Assembly (NCBI GenBank): GCA_963920665.1
Contig: OY987265.1
Coordinates: forward strand, 39,809,001 to 39,873,000
DNA from: Straminergon stramineum
Lineage: Eukaryota; Streptophyta; Bryopsida; Hypnales; Calliergonaceae
Length of the DNA stretch: 64,000 nt
Direction: 5' to 3'
The notes beneath the pieces are model-generated. The model made no database searches. It saw only the letters and a list, made by a program, of their open reading frames with translations, and was not told the DNA's origin. Numbering within the stretch: position 1 is the first letter of the stretch; every line of letters starts with the position of its first letter. Of this stretch, positions 10,118-22,615 are shown piece by piece. Both the position numbers and the translations under genes were made by a program.

Positions 10118-12399
10118 GGAGTTGATAGTAAATCCTACAATCGAAGTGGGGCCCATGCCAATGTGGTGCATAGGCTCCACCACAATTTCAAACGCCTATC
10201 ATGGGGCCTGGCCTGCTCACACCCGATGTCGCGATGCCCAGTGTCACGAACCACACCCATTGCGACCTCAACGAAATAGATGGTGACAGAGCCGGAATGT
10301 AGATTGGACGGAGGTGGAGGTTAAACAATGCAAAAAGAAATTTTACACAAGACAACACCATTTATGTCCTACTAATTAGTTCTGGGTTAGGGTTCGTTCT
10401 AAGTAAAGATTCGTCTTGGTTTGAGTATTTTCCTTTTTCTTCTTTGCTCATGTTGTGTTTTGGGGTTTGATTTTACATTTTGCTTGCACTTTGCTTATAC
10501 TAGTTAAGTTGTTGTAGTATGCGTAAGAATTGTGCTGTGCTGCCATTTTTAGTTTAGGGTTACAATTCAAGCATCGTTGTAGTTCTAGTTGTTTGTCGAG
10601 TTTGCGATACTCGTACTGCATTTTTGGGTAAGTACGTTTGGTTGTGCTCTTGCCTTTTGCTCTTGCCTTGAATTGAGCTACGCCGCCGTTTTTAGTGTAG
10701 GATTTTGTTTCAGCCATCGTTGTAGTTCTTGCTGATCATCAAGTTTGTGGGTTTCATTTTTTGTTGTAGTCACACCACCTCCACCACCTGTGCCACCTCC
10801 ACATGACCTCCGCATTCTTCTTGGATGTACGGCAATTATTTCGTCATTGAGTACTTTGAAGATGAAGGTGTTGGGTTGTACGCTTCGCATAGAAGTTTAG
10901 ATTGTTTGAGGGTTTAGGGTGGATGCTCCATTTCTGCGTCGACGCAAACAATGGTGTCACTAGCATTAACTTATTCGTTTGTTGTTGTACCTTAGTTTTT
11001 AAATTTCTTCACTGCAATTTTGCTATAGAATCATGAAATCATGGTGGAATCATCTTCTACTGAGTCCGACTACGAGACGGAGACAAAAGAGTCAAGTGTG
11101 CAAGAACACGATGAAGTGAACAACGACACATACACATGAGGTAATGAGGCGGAAGATGAGCATTTGCTTTCTTCACGTGGCAGTTGAATGTTGTCGGGAA
11201 GTCAGGTTTCTTTTGTTGTCCATACACGAAATCTTCCACCCTGTGCCAAGGAATAGCTACAATTTCTAATTGAATTACAAAACCATTTCCACTCGTAGTA
11301 TGAGGAAGCCAAACTAGATTGGAATACTTGATTATGCCCACATTAGGGTTCTCGATGGTGTCCTATAGTGCTTCCATGAGTTTTGCGTCTCTTCTTGCAT
11401 CGCAAGGTCAATGATGGTCTACCGAGTCCTCTTTGATCTCAAGTGATTCAAGAGCTTGTTCCATGTTCATTGCAAAGAAATAAAAAATGCTATCAACTCA
11501 ATACTGGAAAGGAATCTTATGGACGACTACAATGGAATTTCATGCAGCAGGTGTTAGAGCACCCTAAACCCCAATGCTAAAGCGTCTGCATATAATGCAC
11601 TCCCAATACTCAGAGCATACAAAAGGAGGCAAGTACATACTATGTCAACAAATTACAAGCAACAAAGTTTCCATGAAACAAAAACCGATGACATCATGTC
11701 CCCTCATGAGTGAAGATGCACCCAAAACTACACCATTTTGAGCATCATTTCAATCTACACATGTAACTTAGAAAATGAGGGGATTCAAAAACTAATGCCA
11801 GTACAAGATGGAGAAAACGGCAAAGAAAACACCCTTAACACTCACGAGCGCCTAAACTGCCACCCCAACCCTAATATCGTTTATCGGTCTTAATGGTTCT
11901 GCACACGAAAATAGAGGTGAGTTTGAATTTAAAATGCAAGACAATTAGCTATTCTAAAGTAGGAGTTTGCACAATGCACTTGTGCTAAGCACAAATATTT
12001 GTCTCAATTTTGTCGCTAATTGAGGACCTCAAAGTTAAAAAATTTAGTTGTCTAATCTACAATTCTTGTACTGCTACATACTACGCTTCGCAGTACTAGA
12101 ACCCGTTGCTTCTCCTATTTTTCAACCCTAATTAGCAGGACATAGGATATTGTTGTCTTGCACAAGATATCTTTTGGCATTATTTAACATTCACCTCCAT
12201 CTCTATTGACTTTGCATTCCGCTTCCATCTTTGTCGCTATCCGCTCCATTGAGACGCGATGGACTCGGTTCGCGACGTTGAGGGTTAGGCCATCAAGCAC
12301 AGGCGGGCCAAGTCCCATGATGGTCGTTGGGAATTGGGGTGGAGCGTGTGCACCACGTCAACATGAGCTCCACTTCGATTGCAAGATTTAGCGCCTACC
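10118..12399. mobile_element. Mutator-like element with about 280-bp inverted repeats
   Basis: The left arm (10118-10400) and right arm (12121-12399) are inverted copies along their length: CGAAGTGG, GGTGGAGC, GCACCAC and GGACATA words recur in order on opposite strands. The terminal pattern GG-nn-G...TAAATC(C/T)TGCAA matches the 270-bp element at 20110-20379, which has a 9-bp target duplication, so I place both in the Mutator superfamily. No matching flanking duplication is visible here, so the insertion is old or my ends are off by a few bases. The 1.7-kb interior has no intact transposase. A minus-strand stretch at 11341-11160 looks coding (IPWHRVEDFVYGQ, DFPTTFNC) and may be a captured host fragment or a transposase remnant; I do not recognise it. 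Confidence 0.65.
10540..10747. repeat. Direct repeat of about 67 bp inside the Mutator-like element
   Basis: Positions 10540-10605 and 10681-10747 share CATCGTTGTAGTTCT, a preceding GCCATTTTTAG/GCCGTTTTTAG, and a following AGTTTG. On the minus strand the unit reads as a short Leu/Gln-rich peptide (QELQRWL, KQLELQRCL), so it may be an old intra-exon duplication. Confidence 0.5.
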
Positions 12400-12589
12400 A
12401 TTTTTTTGGTTCAATTTTTTATGCCCTGGGTTTCCACCGATTCTTATCATGTCAATGCTTCCTAACCTCTTTATGGCACCTTCTATAATATCACATCTTG
12501 TAGGGGAAATTAGACATGAGGAATGCATGGCGCTACATTCGGTGAACTTGCATAAGGTAGGAATACCCATTACAGTAGACTAGCCTATT

Positions 12590-12850
12590 ACCACCTTGAT
12601 TTGCAATCTGAGTACATAGGGACCAACTCCAAGAGGGGCACATATTATCCAGAGTTGTGCGCATGTTTCACAAATCCAATCCAATTGGAATTATAATTTT
12701 TCAACAAAAATTGTAATTTTTATGAATTTCTAAAGTGGGTTTGTAGACTAGAGTCCTAAAACAACATGTAATTGTCATTCCATCTACCTACCAGCACTCG
12801 AGTATCCACCATTAAAGATATGATATGTTACCCAAGTTGGAATTAATGCA
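12590..12850 (+). repeat. Dispersed repeat family R1, copy 1
   Basis: It shares ordered words with 17428-17740 (ACCACC.TGATTTGCAATCTGA; GTAGACTAGAGTC; ATGAATTTCT) and, inverted, with 20440-20690. No open frame or clear terminal repeats. Probably a non-autonomous transposon or its remains. Confidence 0.6.
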
Positions 12851-14887
12851 TTAATATTGTCAGAAAAACAAATGGAAATAGATGAGTTCTTTGGAGGAGA
12901 TGGGGCCAAAAATAGGCTGGCCAAAATAAAAAGCTGGCAAAAATGGGTTGGTCTACCTTATGGATCCTTTTTGCAACTATGTCTCTATCTTCACTTCCAA
13001 CATTTATGGGATGAAATGTTGGATGCATGTACACAAAATAGTGAAATTAGGTTGCCTTAACAACTAGGTTGCTTTACAACAAGAAAGTTACTTTACAAGC
13101 CATCAAAGTCAACAAATATTTCTGAAATTATTTTTATCTGTATACACGGAGGTTCATGAATCCCGATCACAACAATACCTAATTCAAAGTAGTGCATTCT
13201 TGTACAATAATTGAAAATATTTTTATAGTGTTGAGAAATTATTGTGGGGCAACCTTATTTTACTAGTTTGTGTAAGCAAAGAATCCAATGGAAAAGAGGG
13301 CCAATAATGAGTATGCCTACCTCAAGTGCATGGCAATGTGCAGTGTACAAGGCAAAAATTAGTAGAAATGTCATGGTCTAATAGTTTAGAGAAATTAGAA
13401 CTAAAGAAGTGCACAATTAGAACAATTCTAGACAATACATTTTTTTTTCTATTACTATAGTGCAAGTGACTTAGATTTGCAAGAATCACACTATTTGTAA
13501 AATAATTTAATTATTGTAAGATGATATATTAAAGTAAGGTACTAATTTTGTCAAGAAGAAGATTTTGTATTGATATTGATTTTGTAGGTGTCATCAAAGC
13601 CTCCCTTCACTACTAGTGCAACTCACTAATTGCTTATATCTTGGTATATCAAAACTTCTACCCCCAAAATTGTATAGCTCATCAAAATGTGAAAACTAAT
13701 TTGAAAGTTTAGCACTATTAGCATTTTTTAGAGCAACTTCGTCAATTTGTGAAATCATAATAGTAACCATTGGTAAAGTAACTACACCTAATTGTGATCC
13801 CCTTCTAAAACCAATCACTACAAATTCTTGCCTAAAATATACTCCCATTTTTCATGAGGTTGGCATTGACTTTAGAAACACACAATCCATTCAACACTTT
13901 GAAAATTCATAGCTTATCCCACCAATGTCCAACAAAATGCATAAGAAGAAAATCTTGAATATTCTTTTCACTTCCTACAAGATCTAATAAAAAATCATGC
14001 AATTTAATAATATGAACAATACTCAATTGCTTATTTGGACATGTTTTAAGTATAATGACCTTTAGTCCCTCTAAGTGCTCAAGAAAACTCTTTGTATTGC
14101 ATCTCTCTTGCATAAATCTCAAAGCAAACTACATTGTATTTAAAATAGAACAACCCATCAAGGTCAAAAAATCCATGACAAAGACCTAGGGATTGACCCC
14201 TACTATTAGAGGATTTTTTTCAAGAAATGAGATTAGAGCCACAATCAATGTCTTCATTGACTATAATGGAGTGATTAATGACTACATTAGGTGAACTTCC
14301 ACTTTTTAGGTGTAAATTCAATGCACAAAGTGTTTTTTTAGGCCCTCATTTTGTGACTATGTTAGAAAATATTGTGACTAGTAATTGGTAAATAAGATGA
14401 CCATTATGGATAAGATTTTTGTTGTTTTAAAGATAGACTAAAGACTCTCTTGGTCCATGATGGGCAATACACTTCAAAAATTCATAACAAATTCATATTT
14501 TGTCAAAAAAATATAATTTCAATTGCTCTCATCGTTTCTTGTACACACATGTCTTTATATGTGAATTTTATTTTTTATTTATTTTTTATTTATAAATTCA
14601 GCAATGGCACAAGGACAAACTCCTAATTCTAACCATGATGGGCTGTTCTACCTTATGTTGTAGCAACTTGGATTGAATATTTTGGTACACTTTCCTGTTT
14701 TGTGTGACACATGTTTTCTTTGCAAACAATAGAATGTTATCAATATGATTTTGTGCTTTCAAAAATCATCATGTTTCCATAGAGTTCTTTTCTACACAAC
14801 TTTCCAAGAGTTATCCAGCTCCCTCTAAGTTATATATTACTCTATTTGAAATACCTTACTTTGTGTTTGCAATTGCCATAACTTATA
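12851..14887. other. AT-rich spacer, no supported gene
   Basis: Only short open frames without recognisable domains (for example 12857-13060 and 13907-14122 on the minus strand). No terminal repeats or RNA gene seen. Confidence 0.4.
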
Positions 14888-15434
14888 GTATTTACAAAAG
14901 AATAACTCTGATCATATGACCACCACGAAGGAAGAGTCTCCCAGGGATAGTTCTACTCTCTAAGTTAGGCCATATAACTTAGTGCGTACACATTTTACAG
15001 TCCATCAAAAGTCCTGAAATATTCTTCAATGTAAAATTTTTGTGCAATTATTGAAACAATTTGAATAGTATTTACAGAAGAAGAATAACTCTGGTCATAT
15101 GAATACCATAAATGAAGAGTTTGTTGGGGATAGTTCTACTCTCTAATCCATCATAACTTAACTTGGTGCTTACACATTTTATAGTCCATCAAAAGTCCTG
15201 AAATATTCTTCAATGCAAATTTTTCATGCAATTATTGAAACAATTTGGATAGTATTTACAAAAGAAGAATAACTCTGATCATATGACCACCATGAATGAA
15301 GAGTCTGTTGGGGATAAGCTTAGTTCTACTCCCTAGGCCATATAACTTAATACTTACACATTTTACAGTCCAACAAAATTCCTGAAACATTTTTCGATGC
15401 AAGTTTTCTAATGCAAGTTTTCAAACAATGTGGA
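14888..15434 (+). repeat. Tandem repeat, three units of about 182 bp
   Basis: Units start at about 14888, 15068 and 15251, each opening AGTATTTACA(A/G)AAGAA and containing AACTCTG(A/G)TCATATGA, a GATAGTTCTACT block, CACATTTTA.AGTCCA and CCTGAAA.ATT. Units 1 and 2 are closest; unit 3 carries small insertions and a diverged end. The unit length is in the range of plant satellites, but only three copies are present. Confidence 0.85.
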
Positions 15435-17427
15435 CCTATGAGGGATGCAAGTCACGCAACATAATTGTGGATGGGATTTTGGCAAGCCCCAGCTAATGGT
15501 GGAAACCGAAACATTATTTGTCGGGCAGTCAGGCCCCCTTTGCCTGTACTGTGCTCTAGCAAAGCATTCTACCTTACAAAGTTACAATCATGCCCATTGT
15601 TACAGCTACTCTAACTTAGACTACGGGCTGCCCAGTTTTCGTCCATTGGTATGTACCCTTCTTATGATACAATGCATTGATCGCGTGTGATTTGTGTGCC
15701 TGGCTGGGTTTGGGTGCCAGCAATTGAAGGTTCACAGTACAGTATATCATATTCACCCTTAAACCGTGAGCGTCACACATAGAGAACAACCTAAGCGAGG
15801 AGCTTTTTCTAGTTGGATCTAGAAAATCCAGAATAATTTTGAGAACGAAGAGTTACTCAGTTAATGAAGTTCTCAAGGTTGAGATTTGAAGCCAACTTAC
15901 TGATGCGTATGAATCTGCAATTTGTAAGAGAATTCACTATGTGGATTATTTTCTAGATTATAATATTTGATGAACCTAATATTCCACAAATCCTGTTTTC
16001 TTAGTGTCCAAAAAACATCCACTATGATATGATGCACATGGGTTAAAGGAGGGACTAGTGACTGTAGAAATCAACCCTTCTGGAACTATGTGACATCATC
16101 TACTTTCAAAAGAATAAAAAACATTCATTGGAGGTCAAAGTATTTTAGAAGATCTCCCTTTTCCGCACAAAATTCCAATGATGAATAGTTGTAGTTCTAT
16201 CCTACATAGAGAGATTCTTTGTCATCCATCGGACACTAAATGTCCATGTCAATGTTTATGGGTTAAATGTTGACATAGATACAAAACGTCCAATTGGATG
16301 ACAATTAAGATCCATTGTATTTCAACTTCAAAAATTTGTCACTAATTCTATGAAGGTTCAAAAAATATGAAATGCCTTAGGTTAGATGACAATTCCCTTT
16401 TTCTTCCTACGAAAATGACTGAAAATTAATTCAAAGAGTTTAGCTTCTCTGGAAAGGCAATGAACTCTTGTTCATGAAAATAATCTCCATTCAATGACAA
16501 AGGGGAGGAGGATCTGGATGTCCCTCCTTCTACTATGGTAGTCCTCTCATACCAGTGGAAGGGCTTACAGGGTTACTAACTTATACAGTAATCCACCTTG
16601 CATTGACAAAAGCTACATGTGACAACATTTGAATAAAACCTTACTGATAAAGTAGGGAGTGAATACCTTAGGGATAAAGTCTATTGTACATAAGTTCATT
16701 GTTGCATTTATTTTTTATTTTTTTCTTTCTTTTCATTCTCCTTTCCTCTCTTTCTTTTCTTTTTCTTTTTCTTTCCTCTTTCTTTTCAAAAACAGAGTCC
16801 TGGTGTCATTGAATTCATTTGACAGGCACCAAAAAATGGACTGTTTGCCAGAAGTTTTATTCATACTGTATTGAGAGTACTGTACGAGCATTGAAAGCAC
16901 TTACCTATTTTGCTTTTGTACAACATAAGAAGGAATAAAAAAAGGCATGAGCACACCCGCCATGGCAACATCGCCAATAGAAATTCTATTTGTTTATAAA
17001 CAAGTCCTTTCCAATACAGGTACTCTACTTACAAATGGCCCATGGCCCATGGCCCCAAATGGTTGTCAATTTTGTCTTGATCCTGTGACTGGAGGTGAAG
17101 AAATTATCAAAATGATTTGGAATTTGATAGCAATTTCGGCCTTTCTGCTAACCATTAAATCAATATAATTGTGGAAGTTCTTATCTGACTTGCACTTTCG
17201 GACAACTACCAAACAAGGCAAGTGGGATGACTCAGTTCCAAGCTTATTGGTTTGGGATTGAAATGCAAGAGTCCATCAAAGTTTGCAATATAAGCTTATA
17301 TGGAGTATTATATTTGCGGATTTCATTTCTGTAATTCTTTGCTTATAGGAATATTGGTTGTGGTAGCACTTTGGGTACCAAAGTGCCATGCTACATGTCC
17401 CTCATTTTGCATGCCATAAGGTCGACA
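15435..17427. other. Spacer with a polypyrimidine microsatellite, no supported gene
   Basis: The plus strand is almost pure T/C from about 16710 to 16790. Open frames at 15445-15690 and 16659-16874 have no recognisable domain, and the second is a translation of the pyrimidine tract. Confidence 0.4.
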
Positions 17428-17740
17428 AGCCTGTTACCACCCTGATTTGCAATCTGACTATGTTGGGGTCATTTCCAAGAAGGTCAAATATTTTTCATAG
17501 ATGGGTGTTTGTTTCATGAGTCGAACCCAAGTGAAATTATAATTTTTTGATCAAAATTATAATTTCTATGAATTTCTGAAGTGGTCTGCCCTGAAATGAC
17601 AAAACCGTCTGTAGACTAGAGTCATAAATGTCCTAGAAACAACCTAAAACTGCCATTTCATGTATCTATTAGCATTTGAAAACTGACCAATAAAGGAGTG
17701 ACACAATATCTTAAATGACATTAATTCTCTAATTTTGTCC
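17428..17740 (+). repeat. Dispersed repeat family R1, copy 2
   Basis: Same orientation as copy 1. It is more complete at its right end, which includes GACCAATAAAGGAGTG, also found inverted in copy 3. A (CA)n run lies shortly after, near 17894. Confidence 0.6.
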
Positions 17741-20100
17741 GAATCTAGAGCAGATTTGACTAATTTTTGGATAGATTTAGATGCTTAAATGGATGGAATT
17801 GGAGCCAATTATAGAGTGACGGAATTTGGATGCAAACGGAATTGGACAGGTCCACCTTAGTTAGCAACTAAGGGAGGCGACCCCTTTCCCGTCACACACA
17901 CACACACATTTCCGCCATGTAGACTATATTTCTTTCAGATCAGGTAGTCAGGAGTGGTGATTAATTGTGGCATAGTTCCCAATGTAGTTGTAGCACATTA
18001 TGATTGACTACATGACTGTCAATATTGCAACAAGCCCTTGGTCGATTTTGCAACTAGTCCCTGGTTGGAAATACAAAAATCTATATGACCAATATCAATC
18101 GAATAGAATCTTAAGCTAAAACATTTGTAGTAATTATGTTTTGAGAAATAAAATTATGAAAAAAATGTGGAATCCTTCCCAACTCTATTTATGTACATAG
18201 GAAAAAAATTTCCACTTGAGAATTCCGCACTCTATATATGTGTAATTGCTTAAGTGGTTGCAAATGGGTCGTATGCCTTAGTAGTCTTTAAGTGAGTAGT
18301 TTCAGAAGACTCTAGACATTCGACGTGGATCCAATCCAACTTTTGGCTTTCAAAATTCATAGTAATTTCAATTCAAGCAATAAAATTACCATTTATTTTG
18401 CAATGTCCATCATTTCTATCTTTGCACATACAATAATATTTCCTTTGCCTTATACTACTTCAAATCATGTCCAAAATTGCTTAAATGGGTGCCGTTATGG
18501 GTGCCTCCACCTTACACATTATTTTCATTCCTTCTACATTTAATGATGACCAATTATTAAAACATGGTTTCCATACTAGTTGTGAATTGCAAATTGAATT
18601 GTTCACATTTCATAAGAAATTATAAGTTATACGGCAACAATTCTGATCATGCCTCGACACTATCAAATTTGTATGTGAAGAAAACTTTACTCTTAACTAA
18701 CAACATTGAAGGGGGGGGGGGGGCATAATTTTTTAGCATAGAGATCAAAGGCTATGCTTTTAACCACCCAATGGGGTGCTAATGGTCTTGGGTGGGGTTG
18801 TTATATCTTTTTGCCACATTGTTATGAAACGATGCTTTGGTTCATAATGAAAAGAAGAAATTTAGTTTGTTTCTTCATTTCTAAGAATTTCAAACTTTTG
18901 TTTTTGCATTGAGATATCCAATTTTGCATATAACTATTTGTGCATTGTGTATAATTTCATAATTCTCAAATGAATACGAGTTTTTGTTATTAACTAGGAG
19001 CACTATTTGAATTGAATTTACTTCTATAATTACAAGCAATCTTTTTTTTTCACCACAAAATATACATATGCATGAGACAAAAATCTTTACAATTTGAAGA
19101 TTTTTGCACCCCTGAGTGCATTTGACTGAGCTCCAATAATTCCAAACCCACAAATTGGTCAATAACTTAGTTTTAAGGTAGCCAACCCATTCTTGCCCCC
19201 CCCCCCCCCCCCCCCTCCCATTTTCATAGTATAGGTTGATGTTTTTCCAATCGATCATAGCAATTTCAGTTTTGATGAAAAAATGTATAAAAATTTCAAA
19301 TCCTCTTAAAATCTATTCATTGCTACTTGAGGATGGAAATTTTTTCCATCCTCAGCTATGTTGAATTCTTTAAGTGGTTGAAAATGGGTCGTTATGCTTC
19401 TATGGCTTTTTTTGTAGCTCGAATTTCCATACAAAACTAAAGTTACTAAGGTAGAAACACCTAAATTGGACAGGAGTTGTTTACGGACACTTAGAAAATA
19501 ACCTAAATCCAAGGGCTTGTAGACCCAAAGTAGACAAGTGGGGTTCTAAAGTAGACATGTGGGGTTCCAAGAAATTGTCATTTTTCCAAGAAGCAACCAA
19601 TCACCCACACTTGATTCAAGTTTAGAGAGTGTTTTTGGGTGTTTCTATGTCCCCTTTGGTGTTAGTCTAATGTCCATAGAAGGTGCATCTATGAAGTACT
19701 TTTCAAAAATTCGTATAATATTCATACAAGCTCAGAAAAATACGAAACCAATTTTGTTGGTTTCCTAAACCATTTCCTAACACACACACGTAATTTTTTT
19801 CTGTACGCACCCTCCATGTCGAGAGATCCAAAACAAGTGTCCCTTTTAGGTGTTCCTACCTTTGTAAGCAACAGACGGTCATTCGGGCCAGTCAATAAGT
19901 TATTGAGCAAAAAATACGTACCCTAGTAATCAGTGCGACTTCTTTTGCACACGTTTCTTTTTCCAGTCAGCAACGCGATTATAGGAGGAATCCAAGGTGG
20001 TTCTCTGACTGCCAGGTGGCTCGCAACTGGGGTGCCATGTTGGCGGTGTCCACAAAGGTTCTGCGTTGCCGACGGATCTCTCCACCGTGGCATTCCAGCA
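17741..20100. other. AT-rich spacer with G and C homopolymer runs
   Basis: No gene could be supported. Runs of about 12 G (18711) and about 18 C (19197) are present, and a short tandem pair of about 22 bp (AAGTAGACAAGTGGGG / AAGTAGACATGTGGGG) at about 19531-19575. A GC-richer patch at 19975-20100 has an unrecognised short open frame on the minus strand. Confidence 0.4.
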
Positions 20101-20388
20101 GTTTGATTAGCAGGACGCTAAATCCTGCAAACGAAGTGGGCCCCGCAAGGACATTTTGTGTTTTACCCGGGGGTAAAAGTAAAACCTGCCCCCTATTTTG
20201 AGCCGTGTCTAGGGTATGTTCTAGACTTCCCCTAGCTAATTTGGGGTCTCTGATTGCAAATATGAATTCGGAATTTGCAAAAAAAAATGATGTGCAAAAA
20301 ATAAAAAATTCCTGCGTTTTTCCCCATGGTCAATCTGCCCTTGTGGGGCCCACTTTGTTTGCAGGATTTAGCATCCTCCGTTTGATTA
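20101..20388. mobile_element. 270-bp Mutator-type MITE with 9-bp target duplication
   Basis: The element is 20110-20379. The 9-bp word GTTTGATTA flanks it exactly on both sides (20101-20109 and 20380-20388). The inverted ends share GCTAAATCCTGCAAAC and then A-GTGGGCCCC. A 9-bp duplication with long G-starting terminal repeats is typical of Mutator-like elements. It has no coding capacity and contains its own CCCGGG-centred palindrome near 20166. The terminal sequence relates it to the 2.3-kb element at 10118-12399. Confidence 0.85.
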
Positions 20389-20439
20389 TTCCAACTTGTT
20401 TTTTTTAATTATGAAGTCAATGCCACACATGGCATATTT

Positions 20440-20690
20440 GACCTTGTTGTACCCTACATTAAGGTCGAGTAGCGCATTACTGCCAATTGCCTATTTCTAC
20501 CATCCTATTTTTGGCCCCATTTCCACCACAAATTGAAACTTATCCAAATTTGTGCATTTGATGACAAAATCAATGCATTAAGGATTACAAGGGGTAACCT
20601 ATCACTCCTTTATTGGTCAATACTTAAGTGTGAATAGATACATGGAATGAGGGTTATAGGGTTTTTTTAGGATGTTACTTTAGGATTCCA
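20440..20690 (-). repeat. Dispersed repeat family R1, copy 3 (inverted)
   Basis: The reverse complement matches copies 1 and 2: CACTCCTTTATTGGTCAATA is the inverse of the right part of copy 2, and CTATTTTTGGCCCCAT is the inverse of a word near 12900. Confidence 0.55.
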
Positions 20691-21154
20691 TTCTAAAGGT
20701 AGAGGGAATTCTGACAAGAAAATAGATTGATGAGGAAGGTGAAGCTTGACAAGGAATGCTAGTTTCTTTTATAATTCCTAAGAACAAGGAGATTGTTGGA
20801 TGTTAATGCTTGTCCAAAAATGGATGAAATATGTGATTGATGAATGACATTTTTTATAATAAATCATCGATTATGTGGATTTTATACATCAGGAAGAGAA
20901 TGCAGGAAAGAATTTGTTTGCCTTTTTAACACGACATTTCTTGGCGGGGGATTACGGAGTGTATAGCACCACAATTGAGCATCCTTTTAGGGGATTGCAA
21001 CTTATGAAATATAGTTGAAGTTGCAACCTTCAACAATCAATTCTTAATTGCAAACACGACAAATATGCATAGGTATGTGTAGGATACAATAATCTTACAA
21101 TCTTCCTAGTGTGTCTTTCAAAGAACTTTGCATAATATAAATACAATTGGCATT
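20691..21154. other. AT-rich spacer, nothing recognised
   Basis: No open frame, repeat end or RNA gene could be supported here. Confidence 0.4.
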
Positions 21155-21394
21155 TCTTGTCTTGTATAATGAATATTCAATTCTTATCCAATCCCAATCA
21201 AGCATACCCAATATTAGTGTCTAAACACCAAAATTCCATTTTTGGTGAATTGTTTTATTTAATATTCATGATTTAACATGATGATTGATTGAAAAACATT
21301 GGTGATGAATTTTGGTCGATCCAATTGTGTAGATATGTAGGAAACATCCGTATAGACATCTTTCAGGTTTAAAAACACTCCATTAAGTAGCAAT

Positions 21395-21640
21395 GGTGCT
21401 AGTATGTGAATCCAAGAATGCAAGTTTGTGAGCATTAAGCCTACATTATAGGTACCTGTAATATAGATACCACACACTATAGAAGATGTATGTATCATAA
21501 ACACCTATAATATGGATATTTGTAATATATGTAGTCTATAATTATAGACGGTTTCTATGGTATATACACCTATAACAAAGGTGTTTATTATTATAGGCTC
21601 ATGGGCTCACATTCCTATGCTCATATAATAGCAACCCTCA
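21395..21640. repeat. Palindromic repeat P1, copy 1
   Basis: The ends are inverted (ATGTGAATCC...AAGCCTA versus TAGGCTCATGGGCTCACAT). Inside are ACCTATAATAT / ATATTATAGGT words on both strands. No coding capacity. Confidence 0.6.
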
Positions 21641-22126
21641 TTTTGTATGCCTGGTGTCGTTAGAGGTGATTTTGACCTTAATATACATTAAATCCATTCA
21701 TCAGGCTTCAAGCAATACATGATTCCTTTCTTAGAAAAGGGGTTTAACAATCCTTTGAAGCGACACTATTGGGGTCCTCATAATTGTTTTGAATTACTTA
21801 AGTTGACTACAATTTTTTTGTAAGTCCTTTCACCTCCAATATGGTAAATCTGTCTCATTCACAACCCTTTCTATCGTTAAGGCCATGGATGCAACCAATC
21901 TAATTGAGTAACCAACCAAATATGTTATCACAGTGGAATTCTCTTACAATTTTCAATTTTCAATATAACCAAAATAAAAATCTTAAAACGATTGAACTAT
22001 GCAAGCCTTAATAATATATTTTCTTTCTTTGATACAAATAAAAGAAAATTCATTGAATTGTATTGTATTGTATTGGAGGATGCTTAGTTTTGGAGATTTC
22101 ACCCTAATAAACAATGAGATTTCACT

Positions 22127-22385
22127 CTAATATGTGAGCCCATGAATGCGAGCTTGTGAGCATTAAGCCTATATTATATGTACCTATAATATAGATACCA
22201 CACACTATAGAAGATGTATGTATCATAAACACCTATAATATAGATACCACACACTATAGAAGATGTATATATCATAAACACCTATAATATGGGTATTTGT
22301 AATATATATAACCTATCATAATAGGTGTGTAGTATTATAGGCTTATGGGCTCACACTCCTATGTTCACATAATAGCAACCCTCCA
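22127..22385. repeat. Palindromic repeat P1, copy 2
   Basis: Direct copy of 21395-21640, with an internal 42-bp unit (GATACCACACACTATAGAAG...) repeated in tandem, where copy 1 has one. The ends TATGTGAGCCCATGAATG and TAGGCTTATGGGCTCACA form the hairpin. Confidence 0.65.
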
Positions 22386-22615
22386 TCAAGTAACAAAAAT
22401 ATGATCTATGAAGAGCTCAATGTGAGATGTCGTATAGCCAAACTTTGTAAAATAGATATCTCTAGATTTTAATCATATTTTTCTATTTGACCTTCAAACT
22501 ATAATTAATTTTGTACCTTTGAGTATGTTGGTACAATGACTTTGCGAAAATATAATTAAAATATAGAGATATCTATTTTACAAAATTTGGTCATACAACA
22601 CCTTACAATGAATAC

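Larger units (their letters stand above)
21155..22615. repeat. Foldback element of family F1, interrupted by nested palindromes
   Basis: Its left part (21155-21390) resembles the left arm of the foldback at 34519-35374 (CATTTTTGGTGAATTGTTT, ATATGTAGGAAACATC). Its right part (22424-22605) is a palindrome around AAATAGATATCTC...GAGATATCTATTTT, like the centre of that element. Two copies of a separate palindromic repeat (21395-21640, 22127-22385) lie between, so it is a nest of insertions. Confidence 0.5.

Noticed and set aside
14888..15434. CRISPR-like array
   Set aside because: Units are long (182 bp), adjacent without spacers, and in plant DNA; an ordinary tandem repeat.
16710..16790. T/C tract as a coding Phe/Ser-rich membrane protein
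   Set aside because: It is a pyrimidine microsatellite; the open frame is a by-product.
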